DNA of 35,037 nt from NCBI GenBank assembly GCA_964605645.1, contig CAZSDJ010000017.1, positions 1 through 35,037 on the forward strand, written 5' to 3'. The notes under the pieces were generated by a model, which saw only the letters and a list, made by a program, of their open reading frames with translations, searched no databases and was not told the DNA's origin. Each line of letters begins with the position of its first letter. Position 1 is the stretch's first letter. Origin of the DNA: PXAH01 sp964605645. Lineage in GTDB: Bacteria > Omnitrophota > Gorgyraeia > Duberdicusellales > 4484-171. This document shows positions 15,425 to 23,240 of the stretch, piece after piece. A program made the position numbers and the translations under genes.

Positions 15425-17037
15425 TTATCCTTTAATATTACCTATGGGAACAAGTTTTGCAACCGGCTTGCTAATTTTCGCCAATTCAATTGACCTTACC
15501 ACTTCATCGATATCTTTATAAGCACCGCCTGCCTCTTCAGCTAAATCAGATAAAGAAGCAGTATTAATATAAATTCCTCTTTCTTGTAGCTTTTTTTGCA
15601 GAATTTTACCATTAAATGTCTTGCGCGCCTTGCTTCTACTCATAATCCGGCCGCTGCCATGAGCAGTCGTATAGAAAGTGTCTTTACCGGATTCTTGCCC
15701 TACCATAAGATAAGAACCGGTTTCCATACTACCGCCGATTATGACCGGCTGGCCGCATTTTTTATATAAATCGGGTAAATCTCTTGAGCCGGGCGGAAAG
15801 GCTCTGGTCGCCCCTTTTCTATGAACCAAAACTTTTCTATCTTTCCCATCTAATTGATGAGTTTCTAATTTAGCAGTATTATGGGCAACATCATAAACCT
15901 GGTTCATGCCTAAATCTTGAGCAGGCCTACCAAATAGATCCGAAAAAACTTCTCTCACTCTATGCAAAATTACTTGGCGGTTAGCAAAGGCCATATTTAC
16001 AGCACATTGCTGAGCCTGATAATAATTCTGTCCTTCCGGTGAATTAAAGGGTGCGCTGGCTAATTCCCTATCCCTAATCTTGATTTTATATTTTGAATCC
16101 ATGACTCTTAAAAAACTCTGCAGATAATCGGTACCGATTTGATGGCCAAAACCGCGGCTGCCACAATGAAACATTACAACTATTTGATTGGGTATGTTTA
16201 AACCTAATTGGCTTGCTATTTCTTTATCTTTGATATTCTCAGGTTTTACTATTTGAATCTCTAAATAATGATTTCCTGAACCCAGGGTTCCAACTTGTTT
16301 ATGGCCGCGTTCTATCGCTTTATTGCTTACACAACTTGCATCAGCATCAGGGAACCTCCCTTGCTCTTCAGTTCTTTTTAAATCCTCCGGCCAGGCAAAA
16401 TCATTCTCTAGGCACCATTTTGAACCTTGTTCAATGAGATCGCAAAATTTGTCTTGGCTTATTCTAACAAAACCCTTTTTCCCTATTCCAGCCGGAATTC
16501 GATTAAATAATTTATTAACTAATTTATTTATATGAGGTTTTACCTCATCATAAATTAAATTTGTAAGCACTAAGCGCATACCGCAATTTATATCAAAACC
16601 AATACCACCNNNNNNNNNNNNNNNNNNNNNNNNNNNNNNNNNNNNNNNNNNNNNNNNNNNNNNNNNNNNNNNNNNNNNNNNNNNNNNNNNNNNNNNNNNN
16701 NNNNNNNNNTTAAATTTGTAAGCACTAAGCGCATACCGCAATTTATATCAAAACCAATACCACCGGGTGAGATAACACCTCTGTCGGTATCCATGGCAGC
16801 AACTCCACCAATTGGAAACCCATAGCCGCGATGGCCATCCGGCATACAAATTGCATTTTTTAAAATTCCCGGTAAAGTTGCCACATTAGCAATTTGCCGG
16901 AGAACGCCTTCTTCCATAGACTGGATTAACTTTTCAGTCGCATAAATTTTTGCCGGAACGCGCATCCCTTCTTGGTAGGTTATGGGTATCTGCCAAACAA
17001 CTTCAGAAATCTTTTTTAATTCTTTCTGAATATTCAT
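15425..17037 (-). CDS. rtcB: RtcB-type RNA ligase, split by an assembly gap
   Basis: RtcB joins RNA 2',3'-cyclic phosphate or 3'-phosphate ends to 5'-OH ends using GTP and Mn(II). The gene contains 100 Ns plus a repeated 55-bp stretch. Removing 155 bp restores one frame of 485 residues, the normal length. In the merged protein I see metal ligands Asp97 and Cys100 (GFDINCGMRL), GSGNH (201-205), His239 (FHCGSRGFGH), the AHN motif (His334) and the GMP-accepting His408 (TAHGSGRIMSR). It starts six bases after a ferredoxin stop codon, so the two are cotranscribed. No archease gene is nearby. It could act in RNA repair. Confidence 0.92.
16610..16709. other. Assembly gap (100 N) with 55-bp identical flanks
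   Basis: The 55 bases before the gap (16555-16609) are identical to the 55 bases after it (16710-16764). The two contigs therefore overlap, and the real gap is probably zero. Confidence 0.9.
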
Positions 17038-17043
17038 AAAAAG

Positions 17044-17232
17044 CTACTCGTCAGTCGTAATCGCATCTACGGGACAGTTTTCTGCGGCTTCCCTACATTT
17101 ACTTTCAGCCTCTTTAGGAACTTGATCGACAACAACTTTTGCTTTACCCTCTTTTAAGGTAAAAACCTCAGGGCAAGTTTGTGTACATTGTGCACTACCA
17201 ATACATCTCTCTTGATTTACTTTTGCTCGCAT
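17044..17232 (-). CDS. Small ferredoxin with Ser in place of a cluster Cys
   Basis: A 62-residue single-cluster bacterial ferredoxin, a soluble electron carrier. Aligned by position, the usual 4Fe-4S ligands are Cys10, residue 13, Cys16 and Cys53, but residue 13 is Ser (CIGSAQC). The cluster may be 3Fe-4S or have a Ser ligand. Cys20 and Cys46 match the disulfide pair of Thermotoga-type ferredoxins. The ATG at 17232 has an ideal AGGAGG; an upstream ATG at 17250 is less likely. RtcB follows six bases later. The ferredoxin at 26539 has all four ligands and no disulfide pair. Confidence 0.88.
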   Translation of the reverse strand: MRAKVNQERCIGSAQCTQTCPEVFTLKEGKAKVVVDQVPKEAESKCREAAENCPVDAITTDE

Positions 17233-17252
17233 AAGAACCTCCTTTTTCATTT

Positions 17253-17281
17253 ATTATTATCCAATAAGAAAGAATAAGCAA
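17253..17281 (-). promoter_or_regulatory. Ferredoxin-rtcB promoter
   Basis: TTGCTT (17276-17281), a 17-base spacer and AATAAT (17253-17258) on the minus strand, about 20 bases upstream of the ferredoxin ATG. Confidence 0.45.
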
Positions 17282-17382
17282 TTGGCTTTATCTACTTTAT
17301 ATTGACTTTTTTCTACTAAAAAAATGCAAGTTTAACTTAAATAATGGTAAAAGAGGAAAAAAGATGTTATATTTTAAGTAGA

Positions 17383-17739
17383 ATGAGCTGGGATAGCCAT
17401 GAACGTAGGCGTTTTGTCCGGATAAATTTGCCACTTAAAATTTATCTATCCGGCTCTGACTATGGCCTAACGACAAAAACTGAAAATATCAGTGCCGGTG
17501 GCCTGCGAGTTATGATCAACCATAAATTCAGTTCCGGATCAATGGTTGACCTTAAAATTTATGCAACTGAAGAAAAACTAATTAGTTGTCAAGGCAAAGT
17601 ATTGTGGTCTTTTAGCCGCAGAAAACCACAAAGCAAAGATCTTTTTTATTATGATACCGGCATCGAATTTGCAAAAATAAGAAAAAATGATTTAGAGTTA
17701 ATTAAAAAAATTATAGCTAGAAATCTAGCCGGAAAATAA
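17383..17739 (+). CDS. PilZ-domain protein
   Basis: A small single-domain PilZ protein (118 residues from the ATG at 17383). The c-di-GMP-binding RxxxR motif is within ERRRFVRINLP and the second motif is NISAGGL, both near the N-terminus as usual. Such proteins bind cyclic di-GMP and control motility, surface growth or secretion by contact with a partner. An in-frame ATG at 17344 would add 13 residues that do not resemble the family, so the inner start is preferred; neither has a ribosome site. It is transcribed towards the 57-codon membrane-protein gene, whose stop lies two bases away on the other strand. Confidence 0.85.
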   Translation: MSWDSHERRRFVRINLPLKIYLSGSDYGLTTKTENISAGGLRVMINHKFSSGSMVDLKIYATEEKLISCQGKVLWSFSRRKPQSKDLFYYDTGIEFAKIRKNDLELIKKIIARNLAGK

Positions 17740-17740
17740 A

Positions 17741-17914
17741 TTATTCAATTTCTTCGTATTCAGCATCAATAATGTTTTCTTTTCTGGAATAAGTTTTATC
17801 TTTAGATGCATTTCTTTTAAAGAAATATTTAATTAAAAAAATAATCAATCTAAAAGCAGCAACAAACAAAAAATAAAAAAACAATATTCTGAAAAAGAAA
17901 TAAATAAATTTCAT
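17741..17914 (-). CDS. 57-residue single-pass membrane protein
   Basis: A short frame downstream of the HD hydrolase. Residues 3-33 are strongly hydrophobic and aromatic (FIYFFFRILFFYFLFVAAF, then LIIFLIKYFF). A charged tail follows, ending NIIDAEYEEIE. It begins six bases after the hydrolase stop codon, so translation may be coupled. The IIDAEYEEI ending is a pattern I associate with short membrane proteins of unknown function in related lineages, but I cannot name a family. The frame fills an otherwise empty 180-bp space exactly, which favours a real gene. Confidence 0.6.
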   Translation of the reverse strand: MKFIYFFFRILFFYFLFVAAFRLIIFLIKYFFKRNASKDKTYSRKENIIDAEYEEIE

Positions 17915-17920
17915 ACGTCT

Positions 17921-19063
17921 TTAAAAATTGCTATAAATATTTTCAAATTTGATCCCAGAGATGTCTTTTCCTTTATACTGATTAATGATCTCTTCTTTTG
18001 CTTTTTTTAAATCCCGATTCACTACTCCATTTTGCAAAGATAAATAGACTTCAATAAAAGCCGCTAATTGATCGCAAGCTTTAACTAGTTTCCCATCTCT
18101 GATGACCGACCCCTTAGCCGATTCTGATTTTAAATCAGAAAATTCATCTTCTGTATAAATTTTTAATTCCCGATGCCAATCAGAAGGCAAAATTTTATAG
18201 ATCCTTCTTTGCATTTCCTCTTTTTCATAATCTTTAATAATATCTCCAATACCTTTTACGGAACGTTTTACGGGATTGATTACATCCCGAGTTAAAACTT
18301 CCGGTAAATCATGGAAAAGGCCGGTAAGATAATTATTAATTAATCTTTCTTTTTTAGATTTTTCATCAAGAGAAAACAAATAACTTAACATTGCAACAAT
18401 CAGCATGTGGCCTAGTACTGAAGTTTTGGGGACTCTGTGAATATGGCTCCAGCGAATTTGGAAACGGAGCTGGCCGCAAATATGAATAAAATCACCTAAA
18501 TCCTGTGAGCTAAGTAAGTGCTGCATACTAGCTAAATCATGGTATTTTTCTTCTTTTTTTCGAATATCTTCTTCAATTTCGTTAATCAAATGGCCGCGAG
18601 GATTAGCTCTTTTAATAATTTCAAACTCCCACTTGGTAGCATAGAAATGCGCGGCACTGATGATTCGTCTATTTATATTTCGCTCTTTGCTAAAAAGATA
18701 GTTTTTAAACCGTAAGGAAAAATCCTTACCAATCGGAGCAATTATCGCCTCCAGCCGATCGTAGGCCCATTGATTAAGACGGATATATTTTTGCCTGTTT
18801 CCCTTGATTCTATGAAAGAGAGGCGGTTTCAGGTCCGTAAGTTCTGTTCGCTGCAAATATTCAAAAATACCGGCTTCAATGATTTCGGGCCAATCAATGT
18901 TTTTATTGCCCTTGTCCTCTTCAATTCTGGCAAGCACATAAGCAATAATCATTTTATGAGCTTGCTTATCAAGCTCACTCAATTCAATTGGCCGAATTTG
19001 ATCGTTCCAACGCCGCATGCTTGCAGCTTCATAAAGTTTTAAAATAAACTGTTTGTTAATCAT
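17921..19063 (-). CDS. HD-domain phosphohydrolase
   Basis: A 380-residue protein with a C-terminal HD domain. Metal ligands are readable as His219 (VLGHM), His251-Asp252 (GLFHDLPEVLTRD) and a later Asp. The FHDLPE-x-L-x-x-D form is like YfbR-type nucleotidases and related HD_3 proteins. The first 190 residues are mostly helical and match nothing I recognise. It probably hydrolyses a phosphate ester of a nucleotide or similar compound. A strong promoter lies close upstream and the transcript would have only about 14 leader bases and no ribosome site. Confidence 0.78.
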   Translation of the reverse strand: MINKQFILKLYEAASMRRWNDQIRPIELSELDKQAHKMIIAYVLARIEEDKGNKNIDWPEIIEAGIFEYLQRTELTDLKPPLFHRIKGNRQKYIRLNQWAYDRLEAIIAPIGKDFSLRFKNYLFSKERNINRRIISAAHFYATKWEFEIIKRANPRGHLINEIEEDIRKKEEKYHDLASMQHLLSSQDLGDFIHICGQLRFQIRWSHIHRVPKTSVLGHMLIVAMLSYLFSLDEKSKKERLINNYLTGLFHDLPEVLTRDVINPVKRSVKGIGDIIKDYEKEEMQRRIYKILPSDWHRELKIYTEDEFSDLKSESAKGSVIRDGKLVKACDQLAAFIEVYLSLQNGVVNRDLKKAKEEIINQYKGKDISGIKFENIYSNF

Positions 19064-19083
19064 GGTTTTATTTTATAGTTTAG

Positions 19084-19111
19084 TTTATAAATTTGCAAGC
19101 CTTGTTGTCAA
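19084..19111 (-). promoter_or_regulatory. Promoter of the HD hydrolase
   Basis: A perfect TTGACA (19106-19111), a 16-base spacer and TATAAA (19084-19089) on the minus strand. Confidence 0.65.
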
Positions 19112-19129
19112 TCTCTCTAAAATAAAAAA

Positions 19130-19150
19130 ACCCGGAGCTTAGCCCCGGGT
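19130..19150 (-). terminator. Rho-independent terminator of the redox operon
   Basis: A GC-rich stem (ACCCGGAGC / GCCCCGGGT, one mismatch, 3-base loop) is followed on the minus strand by seven Us. It lies just after the coiled-coil gene and before the HD hydrolase promoter. Confidence 0.85.
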
Positions 19151-19173
19151 CAATTTTTAGCTACATCAAAAAT

Positions 19174-19464
19174 TTAAGTTTTTGATTTAAGCTCATTAAT
19201 CGTGTTTTTTATCCCTTCGGATATCCCTTCTAGCTTAGTTTTTGTCTCTTGCCAATTTTCTTGGCTTTTCTGACACAGTTCATCCAGTTTTTCTTTGCCT
19301 TGTTCAATCTTACCTTGCAGCTCTTTAATATTTTTATCTGCATTAGCTTTTGCTTCTTCACTTAAGCCTGCCGTCTTTCCTTTTAGTTCAGAAAGCTTAG
19401 CTGACCACTCTTTTAACTTAGCTTCAGTTTTTTCTTGATAAGCTTTTTTTAAATCTTCATTCAT
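19174..19464 (-). CDS. Small coiled-coil protein
   Basis: A 96-residue, highly charged, almost wholly helical protein with heptad-like spacing throughout (for example LKEWSAKLSELKGK and IKELQGKIEQGKEKLDEL) and one Cys64. It resembles small stress-related coiled-coil proteins (sll1863-like), but I cannot place it firmly. The start is the ATG at 19464, which has AGAGGAGG in front; a longer frame would run into the superoxide reductase gene. It is the last gene of the redox operon, before a terminator, so a stress role is plausible. Confidence 0.7.
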   Translation of the reverse strand: MNEDLKKAYQEKTEAKLKEWSAKLSELKGKTAGLSEEAKANADKNIKELQGKIEQGKEKLDELCQKSQENWQETKTKLEGISEGIKNTINELKSKT

Positions 19465-19475
19465 AACTACCTCCT

Positions 19476-19871
19476 CTATTTTACAGAAATTTGTTTTGAA
19501 TTTTCCCAAAGACCATGAATGTTGCAATAACTTGACGCAAAAAGTGTCCCGCCTTTATCGGTTTTAAAACTTAAAGACGTCCTGTGATGAGTATAAACTG
19601 AACTGGTATCCGGGCCCTCGGCTGATGCACCGTGAGCATTAAATTCTGATTTTCCGATTTGATAAGGGAATTTTGACCCTTCCGGTTGAAAATATAGATC
19701 TACCCAGCGAATATGATGCTCCGTTTTGTTCGGATGGGCAACCTCTTTGCCGATAGTTACTTCAATTGAAAAAAATTCCCCTTTCTTTACGCTATCCGGT
19801 GCATCAATTACGGGAACGTGCTTTTCTTGTTTCCAATCCGCAGATTGATACAACTCTTCAAAATCTGCCAT
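19476..19871 (-). CDS. Superoxide reductase (neelaredoxin type)
   Basis: A 131-residue class II superoxide reductase, which reduces superoxide to hydrogen peroxide without making oxygen. All iron ligands can be read: His18 (EKHVP, with Glu16 and the catalytic Lys17), His46 (AHPN), His52 (TEHHIRW), Cys116 and His119 (SYCNIHG). The extra N-terminal rubredoxin-like domain of desulfoferrodoxin is absent. Electrons would come from rubredoxin or another carrier that is not encoded here. It is cytoplasmic. The gene lies between nicotinamidase and the coiled-coil protein in the redox operon and has an AGGAGG site. Confidence 0.93.
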   Translation of the reverse strand: MADFEELYQSADWKQEKHVPVIDAPDSVKKGEFFSIEVTIGKEVAHPNKTEHHIRWVDLYFQPEGSKFPYQIGKSEFNAHGASAEGPDTSSVYTHHRTSLSFKTDKGGTLFASSYCNIHGLWENSKQISVK

Positions 19872-19895
19872 ACAACCTCCTTTTTTTATTTTTAT

Positions 19896-20480
19896 CTACT
19901 TTTTAATCTTAGATAAATTATCTAAGTTCATTTTTTCTGCACCTTTTCCAATCATTTCTTTTTTAATCTCTTCCGATTTATCCGGATCCACGCCTTTTAT
20001 GGCATCAACCAATAGCTTGACTTGAAACCCCCGCTTCAAGGCTTCAAGCACTGTGTGCTTGACGCAAAAATCAGTAGCTAAGCCGCCAATATAAAGTTTT
20101 TTCACCTTCTTGGTTTTTAATAATTCCTGAAAATTTTTACCATTATTATCTTTACCTTCAAAAGCCGAATAGCCTTCAGATTCCGGATTCATCCCTTTTG
20201 ATAAAACAATTGTATCTTCCGGTAAGTTTAGGTTAGGATGAAATTCTGCCCCTTTTGTGTTTTGCAGGCAATGTTTGGGCCAATCTCCGCCTGATTCTTT
20301 AAAATGTTTTGTTTGTTGGGGATGCCAATCACGCGAGGCAAAGATAGGCAAATTTTCGGCCTTAAAAATCTCTATGTAACCATTTAAAGCAGCGACCACC
20401 TTGTCTCCTTCCGGTACAGGAAGCTTTCCTCCCGGACAAAAATCATTTTGCACGTCAACAATCACTAAAGCCGTTTCCAT
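19896..20480 (-). CDS. pncA: Nicotinamidase
   Basis: A 194-residue isochorismatase-fold nicotinamidase, which converts nicotinamide to nicotinic acid in NAD salvage. The catalytic triad is Asp9 (VIVDVQNDF), Lys95 (LSKGMNPESEGYSAF) and Cys139 (GLATDFCVKHT). The metal site is Asp51, His53 and His59 (SRDWHPQQTKHF). The ATG at 20480 has GGAGGTG in front; a GTG at 20492 would overlap the preceding stop codon and is less likely. It follows the NDH-2 gene, so the operon both uses and recycles pyridine nucleotides. Confidence 0.92.
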   Translation of the reverse strand: METALVIVDVQNDFCPGGKLPVPEGDKVVAALNGYIEIFKAENLPIFASRDWHPQQTKHFKESGGDWPKHCLQNTKGAEFHPNLNLPEDTIVLSKGMNPESEGYSAFEGKDNNGKNFQELLKTKKVKKLYIGGLATDFCVKHTVLEALKRGFQVKLLVDAIKGVDPDKSEEIKKEMIGKGAEKMNLDNLSKIKK

Positions 20481-20491
20481 ATTCACCTCCA

Positions 20492-21649
20492 CTACATTTT
20501 TAGTCTTTTCAAAAATAAATTTAACATTTTCTTTTTTTTATTCAGCTCTGAACGATAAAAACACATATAATAATGCAGCCAATAACCTAATTTCGCCCCC
20601 ACCGGTTGCCCGATTACAACCCCAGGCGCTTTTTTGTAGGTAAGCGGAATCAGATAACCGAGGTCAATCGGTTTATAGGCAACAGGCTTTTGGTTGTTGT
20701 GTTTATTTATAATATTTCTTGCAGCTGTTTTTCCCTGGCCAATCGCAAACATAATCGCCATTCGTAATGATTCGCTGTGATTAAGGGAAAAATTAGCAGA
20801 GTCACCGGCTACAAATACATTTTCATCGCTTTTTTCTTTAAAATTTAAATTATCATCAACCATCAATCTTCCTTTAGTTTTTGGTTGATCTAACTTTTCG
20901 ATAAAATTAGACGTTTTTACCCCCGCCGACCAAATGCAGAATGCATTATTGATTTCTTGCCCAGATTCAAGCCAGGCGGTATCACCTTTATACTTTTTTA
21001 AAGAATCTCCGGTTGTAACCTTAACCCCTAACCGTTTAAGTTCTAGTCTTGCAATTCGTTTGATTCTATCTGGCAGCATCTTTAATATCTCCGGAGCTTT
21101 CTCTACAATTGTTATCGAAAAAGGTAATTTATTTTTGGTCAATAAAAAATGGGCATTAGTTGCAATTTCAAGGCCAGTATAGCCTCCTCCCACTACTATA
21201 ATATTTACTTTTTTCTCTCTAGCCTTACCGAGAAGGTCATCTTTTATCTTTAAAGCATCTCCTACCGAGTCTAGTTTTCGACAATTTAAAGACAACTCCG
21301 TATTGCCAAAAAAATTAGTTTTTGAGCCAGCTGCAATAATCAAATATTTATAAGAGATTTCACAATTATTGGTAACAACTTTTTTTTCATCCTGGTAAAT
21401 TTCTTTAACTGAATCATGAATAAAATTAATCTTTTTTTCTTTTGAAAAACTTTCTAAATTCAAGCTAATTGCTTCCGGGTTTAACCAGCCGGCAATTAAA
21501 TCAGGCAGCATCGGAATAAACTCATAATTTTTCTTGCTATCAATTAGATAAATAGTGCAACCTTTTAGCTTTTTTTTATTTTTAGCTAAATATTTTGCTG
21601 CAGCAATTCCGGCAAATCCCGCCCCAATTATTACAATATTTTTATTCAT
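20492..21649 (-). CDS. Type II NADH dehydrogenase-like flavoprotein
   Basis: A 385-residue FAD/NAD(P)-binding oxidoreductase of the NDH-2 kind. It shows the FAD motif GAGFAGIAAA at the N-terminus, a second nucleotide motif VVGGGYTGLEIA, the second FAD motif NVFVAGDSA, and a hydrophobic C-terminal part (LGYLIPLTYKKAPGVVIG, then LGYWLHYYMCFY) of the type that contacts membrane and quinone. It would pass electrons from NADH to a quinone without pumping protons. The gene lies between thioredoxin reductase and nicotinamidase. A sulfide:quinone reductase is less likely because its cysteine pattern is missing. Confidence 0.82.
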   Translation of the reverse strand: MNKNIVIIGAGFAGIAAAKYLAKNKKKLKGCTIYLIDSKKNYEFIPMLPDLIAGWLNPEAISLNLESFSKEKKINFIHDSVKEIYQDEKKVVTNNCEISYKYLIIAAGSKTNFFGNTELSLNCRKLDSVGDALKIKDDLLGKAREKKVNIIVVGGGYTGLEIATNAHFLLTKNKLPFSITIVEKAPEILKMLPDRIKRIARLELKRLGVKVTTGDSLKKYKGDTAWLESGQEINNAFCIWSAGVKTSNFIEKLDQPKTKGRLMVDDNLNFKEKSDENVFVAGDSANFSLNHSESLRMAIMFAIGQGKTAARNIINKHNNQKPVAYKPIDLGYLIPLTYKKAPGVVIGQPVGAKLGYWLHYYMCFYRSELNKKKKMLNLFLKRLKM

Positions 21650-21660
21650 ATTTTATCTAT

Positions 21661-22566
21661 TTAAGATTTTCCCGCTAGATAGCGAGCCGCTTTTAGCAGC
21701 GCAATACAGCCTTGCCCCGCTGCTATTGTGTATTGATATTCATTGCCGGATGCACAATCACCCGCTGCAAAGACTCCTGAAAGCGAGGTTTTTGACTGGC
21801 AATCAATTATTACATGCTTTTTTTTATTTAATTCAAGAAAGCCCTCCAAGAAGTTAGTGTTGGGGGTTCTGCCAATTTCAACAATTACCCCTTCAACATC
21901 TATTTTTTCCGTTTCGCCGTTTTGCTTATATTTTAAGCCCGATACCATTTTATCTCCTAATATCTCTGCGGTTTCTGCCTCAGTTATTAATTCCACATTA
22001 TCGTAAGAATTCACTTTTTCAATTAACCCTTCGTGCGCGTTAAATTCCTGATCAATATTAATTAAGTATATTTTTTGAGCAATTTTATGAGTAAAATCTA
22101 CTCCCTCTAGGGCAGAATTGCCACCACCGATGACTGCAATAGTCTTATCTGCAAAAAGAGGCCCATCACAAACAGAACAATAAGTTAATCCTTTATTAGC
22201 AAACTGATCTTCGCCTTTTACCCCTAACTTCTTAGGATGCGAGCCGGTAGCAATAATCACCGTTTTAGCTTGGTAATTGTCTTTTTTGCCTTCTAATTTA
22301 AACCCGGAATTAATTTTAGAAATTTTAGTAATTTTTTCACCAATTTTGGGTTCTATTTCATTAAATTTAAGTTGCTCCTTAAACTTTTTACTAAATTCAA
22401 ATCCGTTGGTTTCTTTGATACCAGGATAATTATTAATTTTACCTGATTCTAAAAATTGTCCGCCAAATTCTTCTCCTAATATAGTAAAATTCATCTTCTT
22501 TCTTTTAGCGTAAATTGCTGCAGTAAGGCCGGATATCCCCGCGCCCACTATGACTACTTCCTGCAT
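21661..22566 (-). CDS. trxB: Thioredoxin reductase-like flavoprotein
   Basis: A 301-residue low-molecular-weight thioredoxin reductase. It has FAD motif GAGISG (8-13), redox-active Cys130/Cys133 (YCSVCDG), nucleotide motif GGGNSALEG and GVFAAGDCAS. The HRRxxxR motif that grips the 2'-phosphate of NADPH is replaced by NIDQEFN, so NADH or another donor is likely. A clear ribosome site (AGGAGGTACTC) precedes the ATG. It lies directly after a receiver-domain gene and close to glutaredoxin, its possible partner; no thioredoxin gene is in the window. Confidence 0.88.
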   Translation of the reverse strand: MQEVVIVGAGISGLTAAIYAKRKKMNFTILGEEFGGQFLESGKINNYPGIKETNGFEFSKKFKEQLKFNEIEPKIGEKITKISKINSGFKLEGKKDNYQAKTVIIATGSHPKKLGVKGEDQFANKGLTYCSVCDGPLFADKTIAVIGGGNSALEGVDFTHKIAQKIYLINIDQEFNAHEGLIEKVNSYDNVELITEAETAEILGDKMVSGLKYKQNGETEKIDVEGVIVEIGRTPNTNFLEGFLELNKKKHVIIDCQSKTSLSGVFAAGDCASGNEYQYTIAAGQGCIALLKAARYLAGKS

Positions 22567-22581
22567 GAGTACCTCCTAAAA

Positions 22582-22959
22582 CTAATTTTCTTGCCCAATT
22601 TTTTCAAGTCTAGATAAAAGCTGCTCTGGCTCAAACGGCTTAAGCAGATAGGAATCTGCCCCGTAAATTTGAGTAATTCTTTTACACTTCTCTTCATCAT
22701 AAAATGCCGTTATCAAAATAACTTTGCACCCATCAATTAGCTGATGAGTATGTAAATAATCTAAAATTTGAATGCCGTTTATCTTCGGCATTTTAATATC
22801 TAACAACAAAACCATCGGATGAAATTGTTCAATTTTAGCTAAAGCTTCGGCTCCATCAGCAAAATCTTTCACCTGATAACTTTCCCCGCTTAATAGCGCC
22901 GACAACTCTTGCCTGAGGCTAGTGTCATCATCAACAATCATAATTTTTTTTTTGGCCAT
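22582..22959 (-). CDS. Single-domain response regulator (receiver)
   Basis: A 125-residue CheY-like receiver. The phospho-acceptor is Asp54 (LLLDIKMPKING), the acidic pocket is Asp10-Asp12 and the switch Lys is in LLKPFEP. There is no output domain. It lies inside the redox operon between glutaredoxin and thioredoxin reductase, an unusual place for a signalling protein. The PAS kinase encoded a little upstream could be its phosphate donor. Confidence 0.87.
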   Translation of the reverse strand: MAKKKIMIVDDDTSLRQELSALLSGESYQVKDFADGAEALAKIEQFHPMVLLLDIKMPKINGIQILDYLHTHQLIDGCKVILITAFYDEEKCKRITQIYGADSYLLKPFEPEQLLSRLEKIGQEN

Positions 22960-22981
22960 ATCTTTGCCTCAAAATTTAAAA

Positions 22982-23221
22982 TTAACTAATCTCTAACAAT
23001 TCAGCTAACTTTTCTTTATCAAACCCTTTAATGATTTCACCGTCAATGTCAACAACCGGAACCCCCATTTGCCCTGATTTATCCTGCATCTCTTCCAGTT
23101 TTTCCTTGTTTTCAGAAACATTAAAATTTTCAAAATTAATATTATTTTCCTTAAGATACTCTTTCACCTTCTGACAATAGGGACAGGTGGGTGTACTGTA
23201 TACTAAAACTTTTTCTGCCAT
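22982..23221 (-). CDS. Glutaredoxin-family protein
   Basis: A 79-residue glutaredoxin-like thiol oxidoreductase with active site CPYC (Cys13 and Cys16) and the cis-Pro segment MGVPVVDIDG. The C-terminal part (EIIKGFDKEKLAELL) fits the NrdH/glutaredoxin fold. The start is one of two adjacent ATGs (23224 or 23221) behind a strong GGAGG; longer upstream reading frame is not supported. It may take electrons from the neighbouring thioredoxin reductase. It follows the fold-back repeat and the DJ-1 gene. Confidence 0.88.
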   Translation of the reverse strand: MAEKVLVYSTPTCPYCQKVKEYLKENNINFENFNVSENKEKLEEMQDKSGQMGVPVVDIDGEIIKGFDKEKLAELLEIS

Positions 23222-23240
23222 CATAGACCTCCTTTTTTGC

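Noticed and set aside
16588..17037. RtcB as two separate or duplicated genes
   Set aside because: The repeated part is the identical 55-bp contig overlap; merging gives one normal-length gene.
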